Shown: positions 1 to 7,375 of the stretch, in pieces | How the letters are laid out: each line of letters starts with the position of its first letter | Position numbering within the stretch: position 1 is the stretch's first letter | Assembly: GCA_029061465.1 (NCBI GenBank) | Contig: JAIDRY010000150.1 | Coordinates: forward strand, 1 to 33,046 | Source: Clostridia bacterium | Lineage (GTDB): Bacteria > Bacillota > Clostridia > Christensenellales > Borkfalkiaceae | DNA: 33,046 bases | Direction: 5' to 3' | Translations under genes and position numbers: made by a program | The notes under the pieces: model-generated | The model's database searches: none | Seen by the model: only the letters and a program-made list of their open reading frames with translations | What the model was told of the DNA's origin: nothing

Positions 1-17
1 CCCTTAGTATTTTAAAT

Positions 18-2030
18 TTAATTTGTGGATTTAGTCCAAGTATAATAATAAGTGCTTCCCATAAATTTATGGTATTCCTCATTTATTAATTTTGCCGCTT
101 TTTTCGCATCTGATAAATCTGCTGATTTTATTTTCCGCACTATTTCATTTTTGATTCCGCAACTTCGTTGCCATCCGACGGTATCTTCAAAAATAACGCT
201 CGTCAATTCGCTACAGCCGTTAAACGCCCAGGCTTCTATTGTGGTAACGCTACGTGGAATAGTGATACTTGATAAACTTGAACAATCGGAGAAAGCCGCA
301 CATCCGATAGTTGTAACGCTATCGGGAATAGAAATACTTTTTAATCTAAAACAATCATTAAATGCGGAATCGCCGATAGTGGTAACGCTTTTTGGTATTG
401 TTACGCTTGTCAAACTTGAACATCCGCGGAAAGTGTTATCGCTTATTGCAGTAACGCTATCAGGAAAAGAAATACTTTTTAAACTGATACAATCTTCGAA
501 TGCGGCTTCACCGATTACGGTAACGCTGTTGGGTATGGACACGTTTTCCAAATAGTCGCAGCCATTAAACGCATAACTCCCGATAGAGGCGACGCCGTTC
601 TGAATAGTAACGCCATCAAGTGATTTACAATCGTTGAAAGCATAGCTTTCGATAGAGACGACGCTTTTCGGAATAGTAATGCTATTGAGCGATATGCAAT
701 CACTGAACGCATAACGGCAAATATAATTTACGCTATCGGGAATAGAAAAGTTATGAAAAGCTCTACAACCGTTAAACGTGTAATCAGCTATTCCTTTTGT
801 CCCGCTACGTAAAGTAACGTTATCTCTTATTTCTGACGAATAACCGATAGCCCAATTATCAACGTAAATCACGCCGTCTTCGTTTTCTTTAATACCGGTG
901 CAACCGTAAAAAGCGTTGCGTTCGATAGAGGTAACGGTGGAGGGAATTGAAACCTCGGTAATTTCTCTGCAATTCTCAAATGCGTAGCTGCGTATATTCG
1001 TAACGCTTCCATCGGTCGGGATAACGCTGTTTTTACAGCCAAATTTTAACGTTTTAGATTGAGTTGTTATAATACAATTACCCGAGCTGCGATATGTTTT
1101 ATTATTGCCGTCTACCGTTAAACTTTCAATATTGTTCAAGCAATTTTCAAAAGCCGATTCACTGATATAGGTTACGCCGCTCCCGATTTTTATACTTGTA
1201 AGACTGCTACAATTTTTAAACGCATAATCGTCAATTTCTTTAATGCCGTTTGGTATAGTTATACTTGTCAGCGACGTACAATTTTCAAAAAATCCCTCGT
1301 ATACCCATTCGGGTGGGGTTGGTAAGCCTCTGACTTGATAATCCCGATAGTCTGTCGAATCCTCATTATTCTCATCATCTACGTAGCGGTAATACGGTAA
1401 AGAGGGAATTTGGTTGCTTAATCGTATGTTCGCGAGATTTGTACAATTATAGAATAACCCTTCGCCAACGCTTTTCACGCTATCGGGAAGATATATTTCC
1501 GTCAAATCCGTACAGCCGCGGAACACTCTGTTTGCAATTCCTTTTGTGCCGTTACGGAGAGTGAGGGGACCGGATATCGAATCCGTATCGCAACTGACAA
1601 CCCAGTTATCTACGTATTGCACGCTGTTTTCGTTTTGTATAACACCGTCGCAATTTTTGAAAACGTCCACGCCCATATCGGTAACGCTGTCTGGGATAGA
1701 TATTCTTTTTAAATTAACGCAGTTGCTGAACGCGGAATCCCTTATATAAGTAATGCTGTCGGGAATAGTTATGCTTTCTAATTTCTTACAGCTGGAAAAT
1801 GCAAATTTGCCTATACCGTTAACGTTTTTATTTTTGTACTTAGAAGGAATTACAACGTTAGTTACTTCTCTGTTTTCTATGCCGACAACCCAGCATTCAT
1901 CAATAACGTAATAGCATTCTATTATCAACCCGTCTTTTGTTGTGGCTTTATAAGTGCATGCACTAAGTCCTGCCACACAAGCAATCAAAGCGGATATGGC
2001 AAAAGCAATAGCTAAAATTGTCTTTTTCAT
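18..2030 (-). CDS. BspA-like leucine-rich-repeat (LRR_5) surface lipoprotein
   Basis: The 670-residue product starts with a lipoprotein signal peptide: lysines at 2-3, a hydrophobic stretch, and a lipobox ending in Cys25. It would be lipid-anchored on the outer face of the membrane. From about residue 60 to 615 it is a chain of LRR_5 repeats of 20-24 residues with the pattern I-P-x-S-V-x-x-I-x-x-x-A-F-x-x-C, as in Bacteroides/Treponema BspA-like proteins. A larger unit (YVDNW ... LR-GTKGIA ... F-GC) occurs twice, near residues 139-172 and 389-422. The C-terminal part (about 615-670) is not LRR and contains an alanine/lysine helix and a tyrosine-rich end. BspA-like proteins are adhesins or surface-binding proteins; the ligand here is unknown. 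The start has an AGGTAA ribosome site. It reads divergently from yunB, and its stop lies 17 bases from the window edge. Confidence 0.9.
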   Translation of the reverse strand: MKKTILAIAFAISALIACVAGLSACTYKATTKDGLIIECYYVIDECWVVGIENREVTNVVIPSKYKNKNVNGIGKFAFSSCKKLESITIPDSITYIRDSAFSNCVNLKRISIPDSVTDMGVDVFKNCDGVIQNENSVQYVDNWVVSCDTDSISGPLTLRNGTKGIANRVFRGCTDLTEIYLPDSVKSVGEGLFYNCTNLANIRLSNQIPSLPYYRYVDDENNEDSTDYRDYQVRGLPTPPEWVYEGFFENCTSLTSITIPNGIKEIDDYAFKNCSSLTSIKIGSGVTYISESAFENCLNNIESLTVDGNNKTYRSSGNCIITTQSKTLKFGCKNSVIPTDGSVTNIRSYAFENCREITEVSIPSTVTSIERNAFYGCTGIKENEDGVIYVDNWAIGYSSEIRDNVTLRSGTKGIADYTFNGCRAFHNFSIPDSVNYICRYAFSDCISLNSITIPKSVVSIESYAFNDCKSLDGVTIQNGVASIGSYAFNGCDYLENVSIPNSVTVIGEAAFEDCISLKSISFPDSVTAISDNTFRGCSSLTSVTIPKSVTTIGDSAFNDCFRLKSISIPDSVTTIGCAAFSDCSSLSSITIPRSVTTIEAWAFNGCSELTSVIFEDTVGWQRSCGIKNEIVRKIKSADLSDAKKAAKLINEEYHKFMGSTYYYTWTKSTN

Positions 2031-2058
2031 AAATTACCTGAATATCATTATATGAATA

Positions 2059-2087
2059 AGTTTATCATATATCGACGTGTTAGTCAA
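2059..2087 (-). promoter_or_regulatory. Sigma-A-type promoter of the LRR lipoprotein gene
   Basis: On the minus strand a TTGACT -35 box (2082-2087) is followed by a 17-base spacer and TAAACT (2059-2064). A TG one base before the -10 makes it an extended -10 promoter. The start codon is about 30 bases downstream. Confidence 0.5.
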
Positions 2088-2118
2088 TAATTTAGTCATT
2101 CGCCTATAACTTCACACC

Positions 2119-2148
2119 GAATATTACGTTTTATCACTGACATACAAT
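2119..2148 (+). promoter_or_regulatory. Sigma-E-like sporulation promoter of yunB
   Basis: GAATATT (2119-2125), a 15-base spacer, then CATACAAT (2141-2148). The second box is identical to the -10 consensus of Bacillus sigma-E, the early mother-cell sporulation factor, and the first fits its -35 box. In B. subtilis yunB belongs to the sigma-E regulon. The expected transcription start falls on or next to the ATG at 2154, so the mRNA may be leaderless. Confidence 0.65.
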
Positions 2149-2153
2149 ATTGT

Positions 2154-2819
2154 ATGGCGCGCGTTAAAAATAAAAAATTCAGAAGATTTAAAGTATTTTT
2201 AGTAATATTCTGTTTGCTTATCATAGGCGTACTCGTCTATTTTCAGCGCAACGTAACGCGCGTACTCATCTCTATAAGCGAAGCGACTATCCGTTCTATA
2301 ACGACGGTTGCCGTCAACGACGCGATATATTATACCCTCAACGACACTATGCGGTATGAGGATTTAATTTATATCGAGCGGGACGAGGCGGGCAACGTTA
2401 TGTCTATTACGACGGACAGCCTTAAAATTAACCGCATAGCCCGCGACACCGCTTATCTCTCGCAGGAAAATCTGAACAAGATGAGTGCAGAGGGAATAAT
2501 GGTGCCTATAGGCGCGTTGACGGGTATGGAGGCTTTGGCGGGCTTCGGTACTAAGATAAACATAAAGATAATCCCTATATCCAACGTAGAGTGCCGCTTT
2601 GTTTCAAAGTTCGTTGACGCGGGGATAAACCAGACAAAGCACTCCTTATATCTTGAAATCGTTTCGGATATTTCCATAATCCTGCCGTCGAAAAGCACAA
2701 ACTTAGCTTCCACAATAGAAGTGCTCATATGTGAAAGCGTAATTGCAGGTAAAATCCCCGACGTCTATCTTCAAGGCTCGCTCTTAGGTAGCGGCGGCGC
2801 ATTAGTTCCCAACAAATAA
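2154..2819 (+). CDS. yunB: Sporulation protein YunB
   Basis: The 221-residue product has a basic N-terminus (KNKKFRRFK), one membrane helix at about 13-30, and a soluble domain that would lie outside the membrane. The family resemblance to YunB of spore formers is recognised over the whole length, including the region around VNDAIYYTL, the MVPIGALTG motif and the end with PDVYLQG. YunB is expressed in the mother cell and is needed for proper spore formation in Bacillus; its biochemical activity is unknown. No Shine-Dalgarno site precedes the ATG. No alternative ATG or GTG lies early enough in the frame to keep the membrane helix, so the start is accepted despite this. The gene stands alone, followed by a strong terminator. 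Confidence 0.88.
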   Translation: MARVKNKKFRRFKVFLVIFCLLIIGVLVYFQRNVTRVLISISEATIRSITTVAVNDAIYYTLNDTMRYEDLIYIERDEAGNVMSITTDSLKINRIARDTAYLSQENLNKMSAEGIMVPIGALTGMEALAGFGTKINIKIIPISNVECRFVSKFVDAGINQTKHSLYLEIVSDISIILPSKSTNLASTIEVLICESVIAGKIPDVYLQGSLLGSGGALVPNK

Positions 2820-2847
2820 TAAAGCGGCGCGAATGTTCAATATCACG

Positions 2848-2882
2848 AAAACGGACACAGTTTCAACTGTGTCCGTTTTTAT
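2848..2882 (+). terminator. Rho-independent terminator after yunB
   Basis: A perfect 15-base-pair stem (AAAACGGACACAGTT, 2848-2862) with a TCA loop and its complement, running into a T tract at 2876-2881. Confidence 0.92.
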
Positions 2883-2979
2883 ATGCCCGTTACTTTGGAT
2901 AAAAACTGTGCGAAAGATTACATAATATCGCAACCTTTACAAATAATTATAACAATTAAAATTAATTGGCGGTGAAAAA

Positions 2980-3585
2980 GTGTATCGTACACCAACTCAT
3001 TTAGGAATAATACCGGACGGAAACAGGCGCTGGGCAACTGAAAACGGATTAAAAAAAGAGGACGGATATAGGCACGGACTGCTTCCCGGGCTTGAACTGC
3101 TCCGCGCCGCAAAACAGCGTGGAATAAAAGAGCTGACGTATTACGGATTTACAGTAGATAACTGTAAGCGCCCCAAAGAGCAGTTTTCGGCTTTTTCAGA
3201 CGCGTGCTGTGAAGCCGTTAAATTAATAGAAAACGAGGGCGTTTCCGTCTATGTCGCGGGCAATACCAAATCGTCTTGCTTTCCTTCGCGGTTATTGCCT
3301 TACACAAAGAGGGAAGACGTAACCGACGATAAAATGCGCGTAAACATTTTAGTAAACTACGGCTGGGAATGGGATATGAAAAATGGCTGGCCCTCACGAG
3401 AAATTCCTAGAATCGATATGGTTATACGCTGGGGAGGAATGTGCCGGTTGTCTGGCTTTCTGCCCATTCAGACGGTCTATTCCGATTTTTATATAGTAAA
3501 GGATTTTTGGCCCGACTTCAAAGAGGAGCATTTAGATGCCGCCCTTGATTGGTATGCCAGTCAGGACGTAACCCTGGGAGGTTAG
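2980..3585 (+). CDS. UppS-like cis-prenyltransferase (undecaprenyl diphosphate synthase family)
   Basis: Isoprenyl diphosphate synthases of this family add isopentenyl units in cis to farnesyl diphosphate to make polyprenyl carriers for cell-wall precursors. The 201-residue product keeps the family landmarks: HLGIIPDGNRRWA near residues 7-19 with the catalytic Asp, YGF-VDN-KRP for substrate binding, a VNYGWEWD segment, and the C-terminal R-GG-RLSGFLP-Q--Y block followed by WPDF. It is shorter than the usual 230-250 residues, and the Ser of the usual FS-EN motif is Thr. It is not next to cdsA, dxr or frr, where the housekeeping uppS normally sits, so it is probably a second, specialised copy. 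The GTG start follows GGCGGTG. A role in sporulation is possible, given the neighbouring yunB, but this is inference. Confidence 0.8.
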   Translation: MYRTPTHLGIIPDGNRRWATENGLKKEDGYRHGLLPGLELLRAAKQRGIKELTYYGFTVDNCKRPKEQFSAFSDACCEAVKLIENEGVSVYVAGNTKSSCFPSRLLPYTKREDVTDDKMRVNILVNYGWEWDMKNGWPSREIPRIDMVIRWGGMCRLSGFLPIQTVYSDFYIVKDFWPDFKEEHLDAALDWYASQDVTLGG

Positions 3586-3588
3586 ACA

Positions 3589-3620
3589 AAAATGTTCCAA
3601 GCCGCATTGGACATTTTATA
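3589..3620 (+). terminator. Probable terminator after the UppS-like gene
   Basis: An inverted repeat AAAATGT(T)CCAA / TTGGACATTTT (3589-3600 and 3607-3617) with a six-base loop and one bulged base, followed by a short AT-rich run. The stem is imperfect and the T tract is short. Confidence 0.5.
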
Positions 3621-3627
3621 AATTAAT

Positions 3628-3658
3628 TTGCATTTTCCCCCGAAACGTGATATATTAT
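3628..3658 (+). promoter_or_regulatory. Promoter of the beta-helix gene, extended -10 type
   Basis: TTGCAT (3628-3633), a 17-base spacer and TATATT (3651-3656), with TG just before the -10. The 12-mer GTGATATATTAT (3647-3658) occurs again at the same place in the promoter before the GH16 gene (5804-5815). Confidence 0.5.
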
Positions 3659-3708
3659 TTTGGCTACAATTATTAATGCAAAAAGCTGCGTTCCGACGGG
3701 AGGAAAAT

Positions 3709-5766
3709 ATGAAATTTAAGAATGTATGTGCCGTTATTATTTCTGCACTTTTGGCTGTCGGTGCGACCGCCTGCGGCGTCGGAAATCCCGACGACGATAA
3801 CACCGTTGATAATTCGAATGCAAATTTTATAATCAACGGAAATACCGCTACCTTACGTTGGGATAAATATGACGGCGCTAACGGTTATTCAATCGAGAAA
3901 GCGTCTTCGCGTTACGGCAATTACGAGTATCTGGATTACGTGGACGGCGCTTCCGTCGCGGAATACGTAACGGGCGACGTTACCGCTTATTACAGAGTAA
4001 CGGCTTTTACCGCAAGCGGAGAAAGGGTAATAGGAACGTACAGTTACGAAACCGAACTGTTCGGAAACAATACGTACATATATGCTCCCACGGACGACGC
4101 GGAAAAGATACAGGAAGATTTCGACGCATTTTACAAAATGACGTTTGACGAAAGCAACGGCGTTGCGCGCGGCGAGTTCCGAAGCGATAGGTTTGCCGCA
4201 CTGTTCAAAGCGGGCAGTTACGACGTAAGTGCTGACGTCGGATACTATACGGCAATTTACGGTTTGGGACAAACTCCGTCCGCGGTAGAGTTGAGCGGAA
4301 TGAACGTAACCAGTCCGGTATCGTTATGCAACTTTTGGCGTACCGCGGAAAATCTTGCAATTAAGAATAATGTTACGTGGGCGGTTTCGCAGGCTACGAG
4401 CTTGCGTCGGGTTTACGTAAAAGGAAACCTCGATTTATGGGGCGCAAATATAAGAGAGAACAGCACGTCGGGCGGCTTTATTGCTGATGTTAAGGTGGAC
4501 GGCGCTGTATCGTCAGGAACTCAACAGCAATTTTTAACGCGCAACTCACACTTCGGAAGTTGGTCGGGCGGCGTGTGGAATATGGCGTTTGTGGGAGTAG
4601 AAGGCAATAATATACCCGATAATAAATGGCTTGGCGCGGGTAGCAATTTCACGAATATCCCGCTTAGCGGAGCGATGCGCGAAAAGCCGTTTCTAACGTA
4701 TGACGAGGAGCTTGGATACAGCGTGTTTGTTCCTGATGCAACGGAAAATACGCGAGGAATAAGTTGGGGCGGAACGGCTATGCCGTCCGGAAGCTACCTG
4801 CCGCTTGACGAGTTCTATGTTGCGCGGAGCGACAGAGATACGGCAAAAACAATAAACGCAGCGCTTTCGGCAGGCAAAAATCTTATTTTGACGGCGGGGA
4901 TATACGAGCTAGACGCTCCGCTCGAAATTGGGCGCAACAGCACCGTCGTTCTCGGTTTGGGGCTTGCCACTTTGCGGGCTTCCGACAAAAATACGGATAC
5001 GCTTATGCGTGTTTCCGCCGTGAATAACGTTTGTATAGGCGGGTTGCTCTTCGATGCGGGCAAGCATACGGAAACGCTGTTGGAGGTCGGCTCTTCGGCT
5101 AAGGAGACTGCGAACGCAAGCACTCCGGTTACACTCAGCGATTTGTTTTTCAGAGTAGGAGGGTGGACGCAAAGCGCCGTTTCGGTGAAAACGTGCGTCG
5201 TGATTGACGCCGACCACGTGATAGGGGATAACTTATGGATATGGCGTGCGGACCACTCGGCGCTTCGGATAGGCAATTCGGGATTGTTTGAGGGGGTTGC
5301 CTGGGATTTGAACCCTGCCGATACGGGAATTATCGTAAACGGCGATAACGCTACGTTTTACGGTTTGTTTGTAGAGCATTTCCTGAAATATCAGACGGTA
5401 TGGAACGGTAACGGCGGAACGACTTATTTTTATCAGTCGGAGCTTCCGTACGACGTTCCCGATAGGGCGAGTTGGTCGCCTGACGGTACAGCAAACGGCT
5501 ATGCAAGCTATTACGTGTCGGAAAACGTAAAAACACATACGGCGTATGCGCTGGGCGTATATTCTTTTTTGCGCGATGCCGCCGTTACGCTTGACAGTGC
5601 TATCGTATGCCCTCAAACCGACGGAATGTCGTTTGCCCACATAGTAACGGTATGGTTGAGCGGAAACGCTGATACGGCTGTTAAAAGCATTATCAACGGT
5701 ACGGGCGAAGAAGCAAACAAGGGGCACAGAGTTTCCGTATTGGAAAGTTACGCTCCCGAAAAATAA
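3709..5766 (+). CDS. Beta-helix surface lipoprotein, probable glycan-active enzyme
   Basis: The start at 3709 is chosen over an in-frame ATG at 3628 because a GGGAGGA site sits just upstream and a lipoprotein signal peptide then begins at residue 1 with the lipid-modified Cys22. An FN3-like domain follows (about 38-115). The remaining 570 residues resemble, from memory, actinobacterial secreted proteins annotated as coagulation factor 5/8 type or adenylyl cyclase, which look like right-handed parallel beta-helix carbohydrate-active proteins. Visible landmarks are LFKAGSYDV and LILTAGIYEL (two similar strand-turn units), SGTQQQFLTRNS, REKPFL, DHVIGDNLWIWRADH, FYGLFVEH, WNGNGGTTYFYQSELPYD. Several acidic and His residues in these blocks could be catalytic. 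The adjacent GH16 and GH3 genes suggest action on beta-glucan, possibly beta-1,3-linked. The activity itself is not established by the sequence. Confidence 0.75.
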   Translation: MKFKNVCAVIISALLAVGATACGVGNPDDDNTVDNSNANFIINGNTATLRWDKYDGANGYSIEKASSRYGNYEYLDYVDGASVAEYVTGDVTAYYRVTAFTASGERVIGTYSYETELFGNNTYIYAPTDDAEKIQEDFDAFYKMTFDESNGVARGEFRSDRFAALFKAGSYDVSADVGYYTAIYGLGQTPSAVELSGMNVTSPVSLCNFWRTAENLAIKNNVTWAVSQATSLRRVYVKGNLDLWGANIRENSTSGGFIADVKVDGAVSSGTQQQFLTRNSHFGSWSGGVWNMAFVGVEGNNIPDNKWLGAGSNFTNIPLSGAMREKPFLTYDEELGYSVFVPDATENTRGISWGGTAMPSGSYLPLDEFYVARSDRDTAKTINAALSAGKNLILTAGIYELDAPLEIGRNSTVVLGLGLATLRASDKNTDTLMRVSAVNNVCIGGLLFDAGKHTETLLEVGSSAKETANASTPVTLSDLFFRVGGWTQSAVSVKTCVVIDADHVIGDNLWIWRADHSALRIGNSGLFEGVAWDLNPADTGIIVNGDNATFYGLFVEHFLKYQTVWNGNGGTTYFYQSELPYDVPDRASWSPDGTANGYASYYVSENVKTHTAYALGVYSFLRDAAVTLDSAIVCPQTDGMSFAHIVTVWLSGNADTAVKSIINGTGEEANKGHRVSVLESYAPEK

Positions 5767-5784
5767 AAATTTTTATAATACCTC

Positions 5785-5815
5785 TTGAAAAAGTAAAAAT
5801 ACTGTGATATATTAT
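5785..5815 (+). promoter_or_regulatory. Promoter of the GH16-GH3 operon, extended -10 type
   Basis: TTGAAA (5785-5790), a 17-base spacer and TATATT (5808-5813) with TG before the -10. It shares the 12-mer GTGATATATTAT with the promoter at 3628-3658. The untranslated leader to 5894 would be about 75 bases; no known riboswitch was recognised in it. Confidence 0.55.
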
Positions 5816-5893
5816 AAATGCTATATGTTGCATACGTTAATATTGTCTGGCAGGCAAACGTACCGTTATATGTTTACGTGAAAACGGGGGATT

Positions 5894-7300
5894 ATGAAGG
5901 GTAATTTTTTCAGAAAAACGATTATCGGTCTTCTGACTGTGATTTTTGCGTTTGCATTTAGCGGTTGCGGACTTTTTGACTCCGTAAACGGCGGGGACAA
6001 TCATAAGCCTGCCGTATACATATCTCAAAACGAAATAACGCTTGCCGTGGGCAATACGGTTCAGCTACATGCGGTTTCCACTGACGGAAGCGCCGTTGTA
6101 TGGGAATCGAGCAACAGCGGAATTGCTACCGTTGCAGACGGTTTGGTTACGGGCGTTTCAAAAGGCGAGGCTGTAATTATGGCTTCTACCGATTCCGTAA
6201 TGGCGGTCTGTACGATAAAAGTAACGGGTGCGGTTGTAGCGCCCCCGCACGGTGAAACGCTTGTGCTTTCGCTTGCAGAGTTAAGTCTGGAAGTCGGCGA
6301 TACCGTTAAGCTGGTTGCAAAATCGTCGGTAGACGGCGCCGAAATAATCTGGGACTCCTCAAATAAAACGGTAGCGAACGTTGCGGGCGGTATCGTTACG
6401 GCGCATACGGCGGGCAAAACGACTATTACCGCAAATACCGGAACGGCAGTGGCAAGCTGTGAAATAACGGTTACCGATAAGGACTTACAAGGTTTGCAAA
6501 AGCCCGGATATAAGCTTGTATGGAACGACGAATTCAACGGTAATTCACTTGATACGCAAAAATGGAACTACCAAACGGGCACGCGGGACATTTATCACGG
6601 TTACGATACGCAGGTTTGGAACTGGGGTAACGGCGAGCTTCAGTATTACACGCAGGATTCGGTAAGGGTTTCCGACGGCTCTCTTATAATCACGGCGTCG
6701 AAACAATCCGTCGAAGATAGGGAATACAAGTCGGGTAGAATTCTCACCCGCGACCTTGCTTCCTGGACGTACGGTTACTTCGAGGCGAAAATAAAAACTC
6801 CTACGGGGGACGGTATGTGGCCTGCATTCTGGATGTTGCCGCAACCCTCCACGTATGCGAATGTGGAAAACAAGTACGGCGGTTGGCCGTATAACGGTGA
6901 AATCGATATTATGGAGGCAAGGGGGAGACTGCAAAACGTAGTAGATACTACTTTGCATTTCGGCCCTGTGAGCGACGGAACCTGGCAGAGCGATTATAAA
7001 ACAAGCTCGAAAACTCTTTCCTCGAATACCGACAGGTGGCATACGTATGCCGTAGATTGGACGCCGACTTATATCGCGTGGATTATCGACGGAACGGAGA
7101 CCTTCCGAGTTTCGAGCAATCACTGGTATTCGCGTTCGGCGGCGGCTGACGGCAACGAGTCGGCTCCGTTCGACCAACCGTTTTATATAATTTTAAATCT
7201 TGCGGTCGGCGGTCAGTACGACGGCGGCGTGGCTCCGTCCGCGTCGTTCGGTTCCGCAAGTATGTACGTAGATTACGTACGTGTATACGAAAAGGCATAA
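5894..7300 (+). CDS. GH16 endo-beta-glucanase (laminarinase/lichenase type) lipoprotein with two Big_2 domains
   Basis: The enzyme hydrolyses internal bonds of beta-1,3- or mixed-linkage beta-1,3/1,4-glucans outside the cell. The 468-residue product has a lipoprotein signal with Cys25, two bacterial Ig-like (Big_2) domains at about 40-111 and 122-193, each with the W-SSN---A-V pattern, and a GH16 catalytic domain at about 204-468. The catalytic signature GEIDIMEARG gives nucleophile Glu336, Asp338 and acid/base Glu341. Flanking motifs also fit: GKLVW-like entry (YKLVWNDEFNG), YGYFEAKIKTP, GMWPAFWMLP, and FYIILNLAVGG. The Big_2 domains probably hold the enzyme away from the membrane through the peptidoglycan. 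The ATG follows ACGGGGGA. GH16 laminarinases of this type are the nearest relatives; the exact linkage preference cannot be read from sequence. Confidence 0.95.
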   Translation: MKGNFFRKTIIGLLTVIFAFAFSGCGLFDSVNGGDNHKPAVYISQNEITLAVGNTVQLHAVSTDGSAVVWESSNSGIATVADGLVTGVSKGEAVIMASTDSVMAVCTIKVTGAVVAPPHGETLVLSLAELSLEVGDTVKLVAKSSVDGAEIIWDSSNKTVANVAGGIVTAHTAGKTTITANTGTAVASCEITVTDKDLQGLQKPGYKLVWNDEFNGNSLDTQKWNYQTGTRDIYHGYDTQVWNWGNGELQYYTQDSVRVSDGSLIITASKQSVEDREYKSGRILTRDLASWTYGYFEAKIKTPTGDGMWPAFWMLPQPSTYANVENKYGGWPYNGEIDIMEARGRLQNVVDTTLHFGPVSDGTWQSDYKTSSKTLSSNTDRWHTYAVDWTPTYIAWIIDGTETFRVSSNHWYSRSAAADGNESAPFDQPFYIILNLAVGGQYDGGVAPSASFGSASMYVDYVRVYEKA

Positions 7301-7375
7301 ATTTTTGCCGTATTAATTACAGGTGAAACCTACGAAAAGTAGTAATTTCATATAAAAGTTATGGAGGAATAAATG

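Noticed and set aside
52-555. Open reading frame of 167 codons on the plus strand inside the LRR gene
   Set aside because: It mirrors the repeats of the minus-strand LRR gene in another frame; no ribosome site and no family similarity.
200-1800. Regularly spaced short repeats that could suggest a CRISPR array
   Set aside because: They encode the LRR_5 protein repeats, are degenerate and have no unique spacers.
2918-3112. Minus-strand frame of 64 codons opposite the UppS-like gene start
   Set aside because: Short, no ribosome site, and overlaps a gene with clear family motifs.
3628-3708. N-terminal extension of the beta-helix gene from the ATG at 3628
   Set aside because: It overlaps the promoter, has no ribosome site and would hide the lipoprotein signal peptide that starts at 3709.
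4815-5727. Several antisense frames of 100-164 codons under the beta-helix gene
   Set aside because: Low-complexity Arg/Ser/Val-rich translations typical of shadow frames; no start signals.
5820-5893. Possible riboswitch in the leader of the GH16 gene
   Set aside because: Only short imperfect repeats were seen and no known conserved core was recognised.
6061-7177. Antisense frames of 158 and 210 codons under the GH16 gene
   Set aside because: The sense strand encodes a clear GH16 protein with intact catalytic residues; the antisense translations look random.
7320-7345. Two tiny hairpins (AGGTgaaACCT and CTACgaaaaGTAG) before the lipoprotein at 7376
   Set aside because: Four-base stems without a T tract; too weak to call a terminator or switch.
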